DNA of 64,000 bases from BRH-c25 sp035627615 (GCA_035627615.1 DASPLL010000019.1:56170-120169); one strand, 5' to 3'; numbered from the stretch's first letter, positions 26,699-35,901 are shown. The notes: generated by a model not told the origin, from the letters alone. Made by a program: numbers and translations.

Positions 26699-27458
26699 AT
26701 ACCGCCAATCCCCATTTTCTGATTGTAGCTGCTTCAACCCTGTCAAATACTATCTCTTCAACTATGATACCTATCAGAATAATCACAAGAAGGGCCGAAA
26801 AAATACCTGCAGTGTCCATGAAAACCCTCTGCTTGAAAATATACCAGCCAAGGCCGCCCTTGCCTCCGACGGCGCCAAAAATCATCTCTGCGCTGATGAG
26901 AGCCCTCCAGGCTCTTGCCCAGGCTATTTTCAGCCCGGAAATCAAAAAAGACAGAGCTGCAGGAACATAAATATCCTTAAACATCACAATCCCGCTGACT
27001 CCAAAGTTTTGTGCAGTATCCTTATATATACCGGGAACCGCTCTGAAACCCGCTGTCATATTAAGCAGCAGAGGCCATACTACCGAGTGCACTATTATGA
27101 ATACGACCGAGCTTCTTCCTGTTCCAAGCCACAATATAATCACAGGCAGGAGAGCTATCCCAGGAAGAGGATGTGCCAGTGTGGTAAGTGTCTCAACAAG
27201 GCCCCTCAGCCATTTTGAACCTACAGAGGCAATACTCATGGCTGCCGCAAGCGTCATCCCTATTAACAGACCTTCCAGTATAAGAACTATTGAGTATATA
27301 GTCTCCCTTATCAATTCCCCATTAGCAAGAGAATTCACCAGTGACCCGGCTATCATCCCCAGACCGGGGAACACAAGGGGGGAGAACCTGCCCGAGAGCG
27401 CCAGCCCCTGCCATACCGCAAGCAGCAGAACTATCCATAAGATTTTCCTATTCTTCAT
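26682..27458 (-). CDS. ABC transporter permease, SsuC type
   Basis: 258 aa, six helices, BPD-transp-1 fold with the coupling region SALLVIILIGIIVEEIVFD near the C-terminus and the family start LLAVWQGLALSGRFSPLVFP. It overlaps the binding-protein gene by 11 bp. The substrate is not determinable from sequence. Nearby sulfur genes suggest a sulfonate, but related permeases carry nitrate, taurine, riboflavin or thiamine precursors. Confidence 0.87.
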   Translation of the reverse strand: MKNRKILWIVLLLAVWQGLALSGRFSPLVFPGLGMIAGSLVNSLANGELIRETIYSIVLILEGLLIGMTLAAAMSIASVGSKWLRGLVETLTTLAHPLPGIALLPVIILWLGTGRSSVVFIIVHSVVWPLLLNMTAGFRAVPGIYKDTAQNFGVSGIVMFKDIYVPAALSFLISGLKIAWARAWRALISAEMIFGAVGGKGGLGWYIFKQRVFMDTAGIFSALLVIILIGIIVEEIVFDRVEAATIRKWGLAVYDGEN

Positions 27459-28422
27459 AATTCACATCTTCCCACAGTATTTCTTCAGCATTCTCCGGAG
27501 CTTTTGAAATATATCCGTTTCTCTCCATAAATCCAGCAAAGGCATCAATGCCTTTTACAGAAATACTGTATTCGGTCCCTTCCATGTCAAGATTTTTTTC
27601 CACCTCTTCAATACTCATTTCGTATTGCTTGCTTAATATTCTCAAAGCTTCTTCCCTGTTGTTCCTCATGAATTCCATAGCCTCATCCATCGCATTAAGA
27701 AATGCTTCGTACTCTTTGGGACTGCTGTCATGGAACTCCTTTGTCGTAACTCCCACAATGAAAGTAAAAGCTTCTCCCGCTGCCTGCCTTCCGTTCAATA
27801 TCTCATGCATACCTGGTGTTTCCAGTTCCTTAAGCAGGTATGGAGGTGCGGTGAAATGAGCTGTGATATCCTGCTTTGAAAGCAGCGCATTCATTCCGTC
27901 GGGATGAGCCAGGGTAACCAACAGGTCGTTCAGCTTTTTCGCATCTCCCAGTTCCCTTTCACAGGCCATTGAAAGCAGTATATGCTGCACGCTTCCCGGC
28001 TGAGGAAGCGCTATCCTGTCCTTATCGGTAAAATCCTTTATTGATTTTTTCTCCTCCTTATTGGTGACCAGACCCACAGGACTTGAGGAAAGCCCACAGG
28101 CTATTTTCCAGTCCATCCCCTTGTCCCAGCCTATCAAAAACGGAGGTATTGCCATAAAACCTGCATCCACCTCATTGGCGAGCATTGCTTCCCTTATAGC
28201 TGCCGTATTGCCCAGCTGCTTCCAGCCGACCTGTACCCCGGGCAGATTTTTCTCTATCAGCTTAAGCTCCCTTGCAATCTGGAGAGGTGCATAGGCCAGG
28301 CCGTACTGCTCAGCTATATTGATCCTGCTGACGGCAGTGTTTGTGTCCTTTGCACAGCCTGCGGCAATAAAGCCGGCCAGCAGAACAATGATCAGAATGC
28401 CGTATATAGCTTTATTTATCAT
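27448..28422 (-). CDS. Substrate-binding lipoprotein, SsuA/NMT1 type
   Basis: About 324 aa. The lipobox is FIAAGC. The fold is that of SsuA/ThiY-like proteins (INIAEQYGLAYAPLQIARE; ANEVDAGFMAIPPFLIGWDKG; ALPQPGSVQHILL). The ATG at 28422 follows GGAGGAAG, 13 bp after the ATP-grasp stop. It delivers an unknown small anion or heterocycle to the permease encoded next. Confidence 0.87.
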   Translation of the reverse strand: MINKAIYGILIIVLLAGFIAAGCAKDTNTAVSRINIAEQYGLAYAPLQIARELKLIEKNLPGVQVGWKQLGNTAAIREAMLANEVDAGFMAIPPFLIGWDKGMDWKIACGLSSSPVGLVTNKEEKKSIKDFTDKDRIALPQPGSVQHILLSMACERELGDAKKLNDLLVTLAHPDGMNALLSKQDITAHFTAPPYLLKELETPGMHEILNGRQAAGEAFTFIVGVTTKEFHDSSPKEYEAFLNAMDEAMEFMRNNREEALRILSKQYEMSIEEVEKNLDMEGTEYSISVKGIDAFAGFMERNGYISKAPENAEEILWEDVNYEE

Positions 28423-28435
28423 AGTGCTTCCTCCG

Positions 28436-29668
28436 CTAATAAGAATTGAGGATCCTGTTGACTCCTGTTTCATCACTTATTTCAAGGCAGTCATATATCC
28501 GTCCCACATTCTCCCTCAGATCGGCATGGTTTTCACCGGTTACTATCACAAAGCCCGCCCTTGCAGTGGCATTTTCTATACTCCTGACAGAATGGCCGGG
28601 CTTGAAGTTGTACCCGGCCTCAACAACTCCCGGTAGCCGCTTCAGGCTTTCCATATCATTCATCGATCTTATTGTACAAGGACTGGCAAAAAGCAACTGA
28701 ACCGTAAGGGGCCTGTTGTGCTCCGACTGCCTGTATTGCTCAAGAGCCGCTGCAGCACAGCTGTCTCCAAGGCTGGCTTCAATCAGAATATCCAATATGT
28801 CAATACCGGTCACAAGAGGAATGAACAAATCCTCATATGCTCCCCCTATCCTGCAGGCTATCTCATTGACCATTATCCCCCGATCCCCCATGAGCATCTG
28901 AAAGTATACCGGGCCTTCATGGATGCTGAAGGCTTGAACAATCCTTTCACTTAGCCGGGTTATTTCATCATGGTATTCAGGTAGGAAACGGGAGGGAAAA
29001 TTATGGGCAGTACATATCCCTATATGCGGATAATTATTGTAGCATATCCTGTCCGTCACTGTCAGCAGATGCAGCATGCTGCCATGCACCCAGCCGCTTA
29101 CAGTGATCTCATCACTGGGATAGTATTCCTCAGCAAGTATCTCCTTTTCCCTTGAGAAGCTCAGGATATCGCTGAAAACAGTTCTTACAGCCTCAATGGA
29201 ATCAAGCTTATACACCCCCCGTTGCCCCTGGCTGTCAAGAGGCTTCACGACAACGGGAAAGCTCATGTCCTCAAGCTCACTGTCACAAAAATCCAAGCCT
29301 ATTATACGGTAATTCACTGAAGGTATGCAGTTATTCTTAAAAATACCCTTCATTACTTTCTTATTAGTAGCTGCCCTGGCTGTTTCAACAGTGATAAGAG
29401 AAGGTAACCCGCATTCCGCTGCAACCCTTGCCGCTGTATAAACAGGCTGGTCAGTGCCCAGGGTCATCACTCCGTCTGCTGCATGTCTTTTTGCTGCTTC
29501 AATGCACGCTTCAACATCGAAGGTGCTGGCAAGCTCGCTGTAATCAGCCAGCTTCTTTGCAGGGGCATCCTCATAGTAGTCACACACAACAACGGTATGA
29601 CCCTTCTCCTTTGCCCTTTTCACTGCATTAAGCTGGACATTGCTTCCTCCAAGTATCATAAGTTTCAT
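28436..29668 (-). CDS. ATP-grasp ligase
   Basis: 410 aa. The N-terminal pre-ATP-grasp Rossmann domain (MKLMILGGSNVQLNAVKRAK) precedes the ATP-grasp core with FPVVVKPLDSQGQRGVYK (lysine and glycine-rich loop), ILAEEYYPSDEITVSG and the metal-binding MVNEIACRIGGAYED. The family couples carboxylates to amines or thiols through acyl phosphates. Its start overlaps the GT2 stop by 4 bp. In this setting it could acylate the 4-amino sugar or make an amide cofactor; the substrate is unknown. Confidence 0.85.
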   Translation of the reverse strand: MKLMILGGSNVQLNAVKRAKEKGHTVVVCDYYEDAPAKKLADYSELASTFDVEACIEAAKRHAADGVMTLGTDQPVYTAARVAAECGLPSLITVETARAATNKKVMKGIFKNNCIPSVNYRIIGLDFCDSELEDMSFPVVVKPLDSQGQRGVYKLDSIEAVRTVFSDILSFSREKEILAEEYYPSDEITVSGWVHGSMLHLLTVTDRICYNNYPHIGICTAHNFPSRFLPEYHDEITRLSERIVQAFSIHEGPVYFQMLMGDRGIMVNEIACRIGGAYEDLFIPLVTGIDILDILIEASLGDSCAAAALEQYRQSEHNRPLTVQLLFASPCTIRSMNDMESLKRLPGVVEAGYNFKPGHSVRSIENATARAGFVIVTGENHADLRENVGRIYDCLEISDETGVNRILNSY

Positions 29669-30405
29669 TGCAAATCTCCCGTATCCTTTATTATATATTG
29701 AGGCGACCTTACCCTGTATTTATCGAGTGACAGCCCGGAATAGTTGATAAAGAGCTTGCAGAACAAGCTTGCAAGTTTATATAAGCTGTAATTGGAGCTG
29801 CCGTATTTTCTGTCGGCATATTCCACTGTGACATTTCCGATATTTCTGGTATGCTTCAGTGTAATTGCGGTAATATACACAAATGATGTATCATCCTCCG
29901 ATATTTTTTCGGCTATATGTCTCCTCAGTACCCTGAAGCTGCCCACCTTTACGTCCTTCGGCTTTGAGCAGATCAAGCCGAAAAACAGACCGGTCATAAT
30001 AGTTCCAAGGTGCCGGATTCCCGATTGCTTCTTGTATGCAGGGATCCCATAGACTACATCGAACCCCTCCTCCAGCTTTTCAAGAAGCTTTGGAATTTCT
30101 TCGGGAGGATTCTGCAGGTCATCATCTATGGTAATTATGTAATCGCCGTTGCTATGTCTTATTCCGCACATAATCGCGTTCTGCTGCCCGAAGTTGCCGT
30201 CCAGACAGATTATTTTGAAGGTATTCCCGGAAGCATGCAGCTTGCTCATTTCAGCCAGGCTGTTATCTATGCTGCCATCATCAACCATTATTATTTCATA
30301 TTGAACGGCTATATGGGGCAGTACACTGTCAAGCCTTCGATACAGCTCTGATATCGAGCTTTCACTATTATAAACAGGAACAACTACGGAAATGCTGCCA
30401 TACAT
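29665..30405 (-). CDS. Glycosyltransferase family 2 (ArnC/DPM1-like)
   Basis: About 246 aa. GT-A fold start SISVVVPVYNSESSISEL, nucleotide-binding DDGS and metal-binding DDDLQNPPEEIP, with the phrase RHLGTIMTGLFFGLI as in undecaprenyl-phosphate sugar transferases. The two C-terminal membrane helices of ArnC are missing. ATG at 30405 shares a base with the preceding stop (TGATG). Probable role: moving the dTDP-aminosugar onto undecaprenyl phosphate. Confidence 0.85.
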   Translation of the reverse strand: MYGSISVVVPVYNSESSISELYRRLDSVLPHIAVQYEIIMVDDGSIDNSLAEMSKLHASGNTFKIICLDGNFGQQNAIMCGIRHSNGDYIITIDDDLQNPPEEIPKLLEKLEEGFDVVYGIPAYKKQSGIRHLGTIMTGLFFGLICSKPKDVKVGSFRVLRRHIAEKISEDDTSFVYITAITLKHTRNIGNVTVEYADRKYGSSNYSLYKLASLFCKLFINYSGLSLDKYRVRSPQYIIKDTGDLQ

Positions 30406-31544
30406 CACAGTCCCTCCAATATATCTGCGAGCTGCCTGACTACATAATGCATATCCTCTGCTCCCATACCCGGATAAAGAGGCAGCCTCAGCAGGCACTT
30501 GCCTGCCAGCTCGGTTTTTTTCAGATCCCCTTCCCTATATCCCAGCTTTTTGCCCATAGATGAGCTGTGCAGCGGAACATAGTGGGTAAGGGCTGTAATA
30601 CCCTTTTCCAGCAGCTTATCCCTCACAAGGTTTCTCGTGCTTTCATCCTTCAGCAATATATAAAAAATATGATAGTTGGATTCACAGGCTTCAGGTATCT
30701 CCATAACCCTCAGGACCTGACTGCCGGAGTATTTCTGCAGGATGCTCCGGTAATAATCATGAATAAGCCTTCTCTTCCCTGTAATTTCATCCATAGCCTC
30801 CAGCTGGGCGTATAGCACTGCCATTAATACATCCGAAGGACTATAGCTGGAGCCGGTATCGACCCAGCTGTAGCTGTCAGTCTCACCCCGGAGAAATCTG
30901 CCCCTGTCCGTTCCTTTCTGTCTGATATTATCAGCTCTCTCCAGCAAGCATGGATCATCAGTGTTTATTAAAAGGGCCCCCCCCTCGCCGCAGGTATAAT
31001 TCTTCGTCCCGTGAAAGCTGTAGCATCCCATATGCCCTATGCTTCCCGTGTATTTGCCCTTGTATTTCGAGTTTACAGCCTGTGCCGCATCTTCAACAAC
31101 ATAAAGGCCGGCATTATCTGCCAGCTCCATGATCCTGTCCATTTCACAGCATACTCCTGCATAATGCACAGGGATTATAGCCCTTGTATTATTTGTTATC
31201 CGTTTCTCCACATCGGAAGGGTCAAGGTTCAGCGTATCCTCATCAATCTCTGCAAACACAGGCCTGGCCCCTCTTAATAAAACCGCATTGGCAGTGGAGC
31301 TGAAAGTGAAGGACGGCATTATTACTTCATCCCCGGGCTTCAGTCCAATTATCAGCATAGCCATTTCAAGAGCATGAGTAGCTGAGGTGGTCATAAACAC
31401 CTTCCCGGTATTGAACCTTCTGCTTATTAAATCCCCGACCAGCTTGGTATACCGGCCGTCTCCACTTATCTGCGTCCTCAGCAAAGAGTCATTCATATAT
31501 TCAATTTCCTTACCCGTGATACACATTTTATTATAGGGTATCAT
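30405..31544 (-). CDS. wecE: dTDP-4-amino-4,6-dideoxyhexose transaminase, WecE/RffA-like
   Basis: About 379 aa, DegT/DnrJ/EryC1 PLP enzyme. The N-terminus MIPYNKMCITGKEIEYM, VIMPSFTFSSTANAVLLRGARPVF, VPVHYAGVCCEMD, VVEDAAQAVNS and the PLP lysine in SFHGTKNYTCGEGGA match the WecE family closely. It converts dTDP-4-keto-6-deoxyglucose to an amino sugar (galacto product in WecE; gluco in VioA-type relatives). The start at 31544 follows the family N-terminus; a TTG further up overlaps rmlA. Confidence 0.9.
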   Translation of the reverse strand: MIPYNKMCITGKEIEYMNDSLLRTQISGDGRYTKLVGDLISRRFNTGKVFMTTSATHALEMAMLIIGLKPGDEVIMPSFTFSSTANAVLLRGARPVFAEIDEDTLNLDPSDVEKRITNNTRAIIPVHYAGVCCEMDRIMELADNAGLYVVEDAAQAVNSKYKGKYTGSIGHMGCYSFHGTKNYTCGEGGALLINTDDPCLLERADNIRQKGTDRGRFLRGETDSYSWVDTGSSYSPSDVLMAVLYAQLEAMDEITGKRRLIHDYYRSILQKYSGSQVLRVMEIPEACESNYHIFYILLKDESTRNLVRDKLLEKGITALTHYVPLHSSSMGKKLGYREGDLKKTELAGKCLLRLPLYPGMGAEDMHYVVRQLADILEGL

Positions 31545-31561
31545 CATATTCACTTCACTTT

Positions 31562-32290
31562 TCAATATATAATTTCGTTGTTGACAGCAGCCAGAAGCGC
31601 ATTTGCATATTTGTAACCCGCCGAAGTGCCTGCATCAGTCCAGCTGCCTTTTATAACATCATATGTGAGCTCCTGCCCTGACAAATAAATATTATTCACT
31701 GAGGTGATCTCCAATTCGCCTCTGGCTGAAGGTTTGACCTCCTTGATAATATCAAACACCCTGTTGTCATAGAAGTAAATACCTGTTACAGCATAAGAGC
31801 TGATATTCCTATCCGGCTTTTCCACTATTTTTTCAATGCGTCCTTCTTTTATAACTGCAACTCCGAAGCTTTCAGGGTCCATCACCTTACTCAGCAGCAC
31901 CTTGGCGCCGGTACGCTGGAGTTTGAATTTCTCCGCATAGGGTTTGATGCTGTGGGTAGCGACATTGTCACCCAATATGACTGCCGCAATATCACCGCCT
32001 GTATATCCTTCCGCAGCCAGCAAGGCATGAGCTATTCCCCTTGCTTCCTTCTGAACTGCAAAAGAAAAGTTGCAGCCAAAAACATGCGAAGAGCTTACAG
32101 TATGGATTATGCTGCCTATATGCTGACTGCTGCTTATTATAAGAATATCTACAATACCTGCAGATATCAGCTGCTTGATAGGATTAAACAGCATAGGCTC
32201 ACTCCCTACAGGAAGCAAATGCTTATTGCATTTTCCGGTCAGCGGCTGAAGCCTGGTACCCTTTCCCCCTGCCAATATGATACCTTTCAT
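31562..32290 (-). CDS. rmlA: Glucose-1-phosphate thymidylyltransferase
   Basis: 242 aa. MKGIILAGGKGTRLQPLTG, KHLLPVGSEPML and AVILGDNVA are the sugar-nucleotidyltransferase signatures of RmlA. It is shorter than the 290-aa form and so belongs to the short class without the C-terminal allosteric extension. It makes dTDP-glucose for the adjoining dehydratase. Ribosome site GGAGGGG. Confidence 0.9.
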   Translation of the reverse strand: MKGIILAGGKGTRLQPLTGKCNKHLLPVGSEPMLFNPIKQLISAGIVDILIISSSQHIGSIIHTVSSSHVFGCNFSFAVQKEARGIAHALLAAEGYTGGDIAAVILGDNVATHSIKPYAEKFKLQRTGAKVLLSKVMDPESFGVAVIKEGRIEKIVEKPDRNISSYAVTGIYFYDNRVFDIIKEVKPSARGELEITSVNNIYLSGQELTYDVIKGSWTDAGTSAGYKYANALLAAVNNEIIY

Positions 32291-32313
32291 CTTTCCCCTC
32301 CATCATGAAACTC

Positions 32314-33300
32314 TCAGCTTAAATCATCCAGGTAAAGCTTTATTGTATGCTCCAGCGCTTTGTGGAAATCGTGCTCTGCACTCCAGCCCAACTGTACCCT
32401 GATTTTTTCCGGGCTTATAGAATAACATCGGTCATGTCCCTTTCTATCCTCTACAAAAGTTATAAGGCCTTCATCTATCTTTTGCCTTCTTTGATCACTC
32501 TCAGGAAGCATGTCTCTTATTGTTTTAATAATTTGCTTTATCAACGTGATGTTATCCAACTTGTTGTTTGCACTTATATTGTATATTTGCCCCTCCATGC
32601 CCTTCTTCAAAACTGAATAAATTGCGCTGCAATTATCGTCAACATATATCCAGTCCCTTATCTGCAATCCATTTCCATATACAGGTATGGCCTCTCCCCT
32701 GAGGCACTTCCCGATAACCATAGGGATCAGCTTTTCAGAGTTCTGGCCGAAACCGAAGTTGTTGCTGCTTCGTGTTATCATAACCGGCAGTCCGTAAGTA
32801 TTATTATATGCCAGAGCAATCATATCCCCAGCCGCCTTGCTGGCTGCATAAGGATTCCCCGGAAATAAAGCGGCCGACTCTGTCAGGCCAGCATTAATAC
32901 CGGCTGCTCCATATACCTCATCAGTGGATATCTGGATAAAACGCTTTACATTATGCTGCAGTGATACCTGAAGTAGTACCTGGGTTCCCAGGACATTCGT
33001 CCTCATGAAGATTCCGCTGTCACATATGCTTCTGTCCACATGAGACTCTGCGGCAAAATTGATAACATAGTCCGGCCTGTACTTTTTAAAAATGCTGCAT
33101 ATGAAGGATTCATCACATATATCCTGTTGTATAAATGTATAGGTTACATTGTCGCACACAGAAGTATTATTTTTTACATTCCCTGCATATGTCAGCTTAT
33201 CAATGTTAATTACAGTGACATCGTCTTTTGTATTAAACAAAAACTCTATAAAGCTTGAACCAATAAAGCCGGCTCCACCTGTAACCAGATAAACTTCCAT
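32314..33300 (-). CDS. rmlB: dTDP-glucose 4,6-dehydratase
   Basis: 328 aa. Extended SDR: TGGAGFIGSSF (NAD), INFAAESHVDRSI, STDEVYG and YAASKAAGD (active-site Tyr/Lys). The product dTDP-4-keto-6-deoxyglucose feeds the WecE-like enzyme. There is no rmlC or rmlD, so rhamnose is not the end product here. First gene of the eight-gene operon. Confidence 0.93.
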   Translation of the reverse strand: MEVYLVTGGAGFIGSSFIEFLFNTKDDVTVINIDKLTYAGNVKNNTSVCDNVTYTFIQQDICDESFICSIFKKYRPDYVINFAAESHVDRSICDSGIFMRTNVLGTQVLLQVSLQHNVKRFIQISTDEVYGAAGINAGLTESAALFPGNPYAASKAAGDMIALAYNNTYGLPVMITRSSNNFGFGQNSEKLIPMVIGKCLRGEAIPVYGNGLQIRDWIYVDDNCSAIYSVLKKGMEGQIYNISANNKLDNITLIKQIIKTIRDMLPESDQRRQKIDEGLITFVEDRKGHDRCYSISPEKIRVQLGWSAEHDFHKALEHTIKLYLDDLS

Positions 33301-33330
33301 ATATATCCCCCTAAAATCATCATTATCATT

Positions 33331-33358
33331 TTACAGTACCATTCAAAATTGTTATAAT
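33331..33358 (+). promoter_or_regulatory. Promoter of tusA (33451)
   Basis: TTACAG, 16-bp spacer, TATAAT with an extended TG motif (TGTTATAAT). Confidence 0.6.
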
Positions 33359-33403
33359 AATATCAAAGGTTGTTCACTGGACTGTTTGCGCATTAGCGAT
33401 TAT

Positions 33404-33420
33404 TTCGTGCTTAGTGCGAA
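33404..33420. promoter_or_regulatory. Candidate LysR-regulator site, TTCG-N9-CGAA
   Basis: TTCGTGCTTAGTGCGAA is an imperfect palindrome between promoter and tusA. The half TTAGTGCGAA recurs in the inverted repeat upstream of the split sulfur transporter operon. Confidence 0.45.
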
Positions 33421-33450
33421 TTCAATAACAAACAATTGAGAGGGTGGCTT

Positions 33451-33672
33451 ATGAAAAAAATTGACTGTCTTGGAGAATTCTGCCCCATACCTATATTGAA
33501 AATAAAACAGGAATTGAAAACTCTCCAAAAAGGTGAGTCCTTTATGCTTTTCACCGATCACAGCTGTGTTTTGCAATCCATTACTGACCATTATGGAAAA
33601 GCCTCTGGAATCAGGCTTGAGCCGGAAGAAGTCATTAACGGAGTATGGGAGATAACGATCACAAAATATTAA
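33451..33672 (+). CDS. TusA-family sulfur carrier
   Basis: 73 aa. The start of the fold is KKIDCLGEFCPIPILKIKQ, containing the conserved CPxP motif whose Cys carries persulfide in TusA. The ATG at 33451 follows GAGAGGGTGG. It is transcribed away from rmlB, toward lysR. A second TusA lies in the transporter operon 2 kb downstream. Likely role: cytoplasmic relay of sulfane sulfur. Confidence 0.87.
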   Translation: MKKIDCLGEFCPIPILKIKQELKTLQKGESFMLFTDHSCVLQSITDHYGKASGIRLEPEEVINGVWEITITKY

Positions 33673-33719
33673 GAAACAGTCTTCTTGAGCTGTGAGGCAC
33701 AAAGCAGCAAAATGCATTA

Positions 33720-34616
33720 TCAGCAGAAGCTCTTCTCGCCGATCTTCTTAAGAAACTGTATAAACTCTCTGGTACCTTTATTCATACCTTTATCTCTTTT
33801 ATAGACTATATATATTTCATACTGTATTTCAAAATCCTTTACCTTTACTTCCTTAAGCTGTTTGTTATACATTTCTTTTTTTATCGATATGTACGGAAGC
33901 AAAGACAGCCCATGGCCTTTCAAAACACTTGATTTTACGGATTCTGTGGAATCAAGGCTGAACAATACGTTCAAGCTGTTCAGGTCTATTCCCTTTTCTT
34001 TCAGCATTTCATTGAACTGCTTTCTGCACTGGAATTTTTCATGCATCATTATCAGAGGATACCTTACCAGCTCATTCAGGCTGATCTCACTTTTTATATT
34101 GTATTCCGACGAAGCAACAAACACCATCCGGTCTGTACCTACAATTGAGCTTACCAGATCCTGATCAGAAGGCATCCCCTGAACAAACCCGACATCACAT
34201 GCATCTGCCAGTATATTGTGCTCGACTTCTTCCGACATGCTGGATATCAGACAGTAATTATAGTTGGGAAACTCTTCTTTAATTTTGAATACCGTGCATG
34301 GCAGTGCATAGGTTGCCATTGTCGGACAAGCTTCGATACGCATTGTACAATTCTTTTTATTTATGGCGGCCAGATCTTCAACCATATTATCATAAGCTTT
34401 TATCAGGTTCTTGGCATATTTTTCAACTATCTGGCCTGCTTCCGTAAGCTCCACCCCTTTGTTGCTCCGCTCCAGAAGCTTGAAGCCCAGGCTGTCTTCA
34501 AGCCTTTGTATCTGCTGACTCAAAGCAGGCTGTGAAATATGGCAGCTGTTTGCAACCTTGGAGATACTTTTCACTGATGCTACTTCAAAAAAATATTTCA
34601 GGTACTCAATATGCAT
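33720..34616 (-). CDS. LysR-family transcriptional regulator (CysB/CysL-like role)
   Basis: 298 aa. The N-terminal winged helix is typical (MHIEYLKYFFEVASVKSISKV; SQPALSQQIQRLEDSLGFKLLERS), followed by a periplasmic-binding-like effector domain. It diverges from the sulfur transporter operon with 328 bp between them, the standard layout for a LysR regulator of that operon. The effector is unknown; a sulfur compound is inferred. Confidence 0.88.
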   Translation of the reverse strand: MHIEYLKYFFEVASVKSISKVANSCHISQPALSQQIQRLEDSLGFKLLERSNKGVELTEAGQIVEKYAKNLIKAYDNMVEDLAAINKKNCTMRIEACPTMATYALPCTVFKIKEEFPNYNYCLISSMSEEVEHNILADACDVGFVQGMPSDQDLVSSIVGTDRMVFVASSEYNIKSEISLNELVRYPLIMMHEKFQCRKQFNEMLKEKGIDLNSLNVLFSLDSTESVKSSVLKGHGLSLLPYISIKKEMYNKQLKEVKVKDFEIQYEIYIVYKRDKGMNKGTREFIQFLKKIGEKSFC

Positions 34617-34944
34617 TTTATCACTCCTATCATAAGAGGTCTGTCATGCAACACTACGCGCAGGCCTTTGTTAATATTTTATCACTTGTGCTACCATAAA
34701 AAAAGCTTATAGCAAAATAATTACTATAGTATACTGTTATGCTACATAAGCACTTCTAATAATTGCATCCACATATCTATGCTATAATCAAATTGTGTTC
34801 TAATTGTTAAATTAATATCTATATAATTCGCACAAAGAAGATTACATCGAATAGCTGCGATTTATAACATCAATGAAAACGTTTCGCACTATTGAACTAT
34901 TATGTAATGGATTTAGTGCGAAACATATGGAAGGAGGGAAATAG
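34617..34944. promoter_or_regulatory. Divergent control region of lysR and the sulfur transporter operon
   Basis: It contains an extended -10 (TGCTATAAT, ending 34788), a second TATAAT (34822-34827) followed by TTCGCAC, and an inverted repeat GTTTCGCACTA ... TAGTGCGAAAC (34881-34924, 11-bp arms, 22-bp spacer) ending 7 bp before the GGAGG ribosome site. Three TTCGCAC half-sites therefore line up. The position of the last repeat within the leader could also affect translation. Confidence 0.55.
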
Positions 34945-35643
34945 ATGGCTGAGTCCAGTACAAGTATTCGCACTTCGTCCAGGGCAAGAACCGGTACTAA
35001 GAAGAAAAAAGCAAATCAATTGCCCTTTGGTGTTATACTGTTTACCGGTATGATAGCTTTTGGGATATACCTGGCGACTATATCTGCAAAGCTTGCTCTT
35101 TTCTGGATCTTAGGCGGCTGCTTCGGATTCATACTTCAGAAATCAAGGTTTTGTTTTACAGCATCCATGAGAGATCCTTATCTGACAGGAAGCACATCTG
35201 TTACACGAGCGGTTCTGATTGCTTTTGCAGTAACAACAATAGGCTTTACCGCTATTAAGTATGGAGCCTACATCAAAGGGCTGCCGATACCTGGTCAGGG
35301 ATATATCGCTCCAATCAGCCTTGCAACTGTTGTAGGAGCATTCATGTTTGGAATCGGCATGGTAATTGCGGGCGGATGCGCCTCAGGAACCTTGATGCGT
35401 GTTGGTGAAGGCTTTGGAATGCAGATACTCTCATTATTCTTCTTTGTGATCGGATCACTTTGGGGCGCCCACGATTATGGCTGGTGGAAGCTTAACTTCA
35501 TGATAACAGGAAAAAAAATCTTCCTGCCTGACATATTGGGCTGGGGAGGAGCGGTAGCAGTTCAGCTCCTTGTGATTGCTGTCCTCTATATAGCAGCGGA
35601 CAAATGGGAGAATAGAAAATTAAACGCAGATGAGAACGACTAA
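34945..35643 (+). CDS. YeeE/YedE (TsuA-like) sulfur transporter, N-terminal half
   Basis: 232 aa with about five to six helices after a basic N-terminus. Conserved Cys motifs of thiosulfate transporters are present: GGCFGFILQKSRFCFTASMR and AGGCASGTLMRVGEGFG. The third Cys motif is absent here and is found in the product at 35921, so the usual single-chain transporter is split into two genes with a tusA between. Likely to import thiosulfate or a related sulfur species. AAGGAGGG ribosome site. Confidence 0.85.
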   Translation: MAESSTSIRTSSRARTGTKKKKANQLPFGVILFTGMIAFGIYLATISAKLALFWILGGCFGFILQKSRFCFTASMRDPYLTGSTSVTRAVLIAFAVTTIGFTAIKYGAYIKGLPIPGQGYIAPISLATVVGAFMFGIGMVIAGGCASGTLMRVGEGFGMQILSLFFFVIGSLWGAHDYGWWKLNFMITGKKIFLPDILGWGGAVAVQLLVIAVLYIAADKWENRKLNADEND

Positions 35644-35670
35644 CTTATATATATTAAGGAGGAGTCAATA

Positions 35671-35901
35671 ATGGCTAAAGAAGTTACCTTAGATTGTATG
35701 GGAGAGGCATGTCCTGTGCCGCTTATAAAAACGGAAAACGCACTAAAAAAACTGGCACTGGGTGATGTGCTTGTCGTTCAGATAGACCACAGCTGTGCTA
35801 TGAAGAACGTACCTGAATGGGCCAGAAAAGAAGGACACAATGTAGAAATAGAAGAAGTTGACGACGGCGAATGGGAAGTTTTCATCGAGAAGACTAAATA
35901 A
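35671..35901 (+). CDS. TusA-family sulfur carrier (YeeD-like)
   Basis: 76 aa. LDCMGEACPVPLIKTENAL has the CPxP motif; a second Cys occurs in DHSCAMKNVPEWA. It lies between the two transporter halves, 27 bp after the first and 19 bp before the second. YeeD-type TusA proteins partner with YeeE transporters to take up thiosulfate sulfur. Confidence 0.9.
   Translation: MAKEVTLDCMGEACPVPLIKTENALKKLALGDVLVVQIDHSCAMKNVPEWARKEGHNVEIEEVDDGEWEVFIEKTK

Noticed and set aside
25931..28422. ABC genes considered as a polysaccharide exporter for the aminosugar operon
   Set aside because: The binding lipoprotein and SsuC-type permease fold mark an importer; ABC-2 exporter features are absent.
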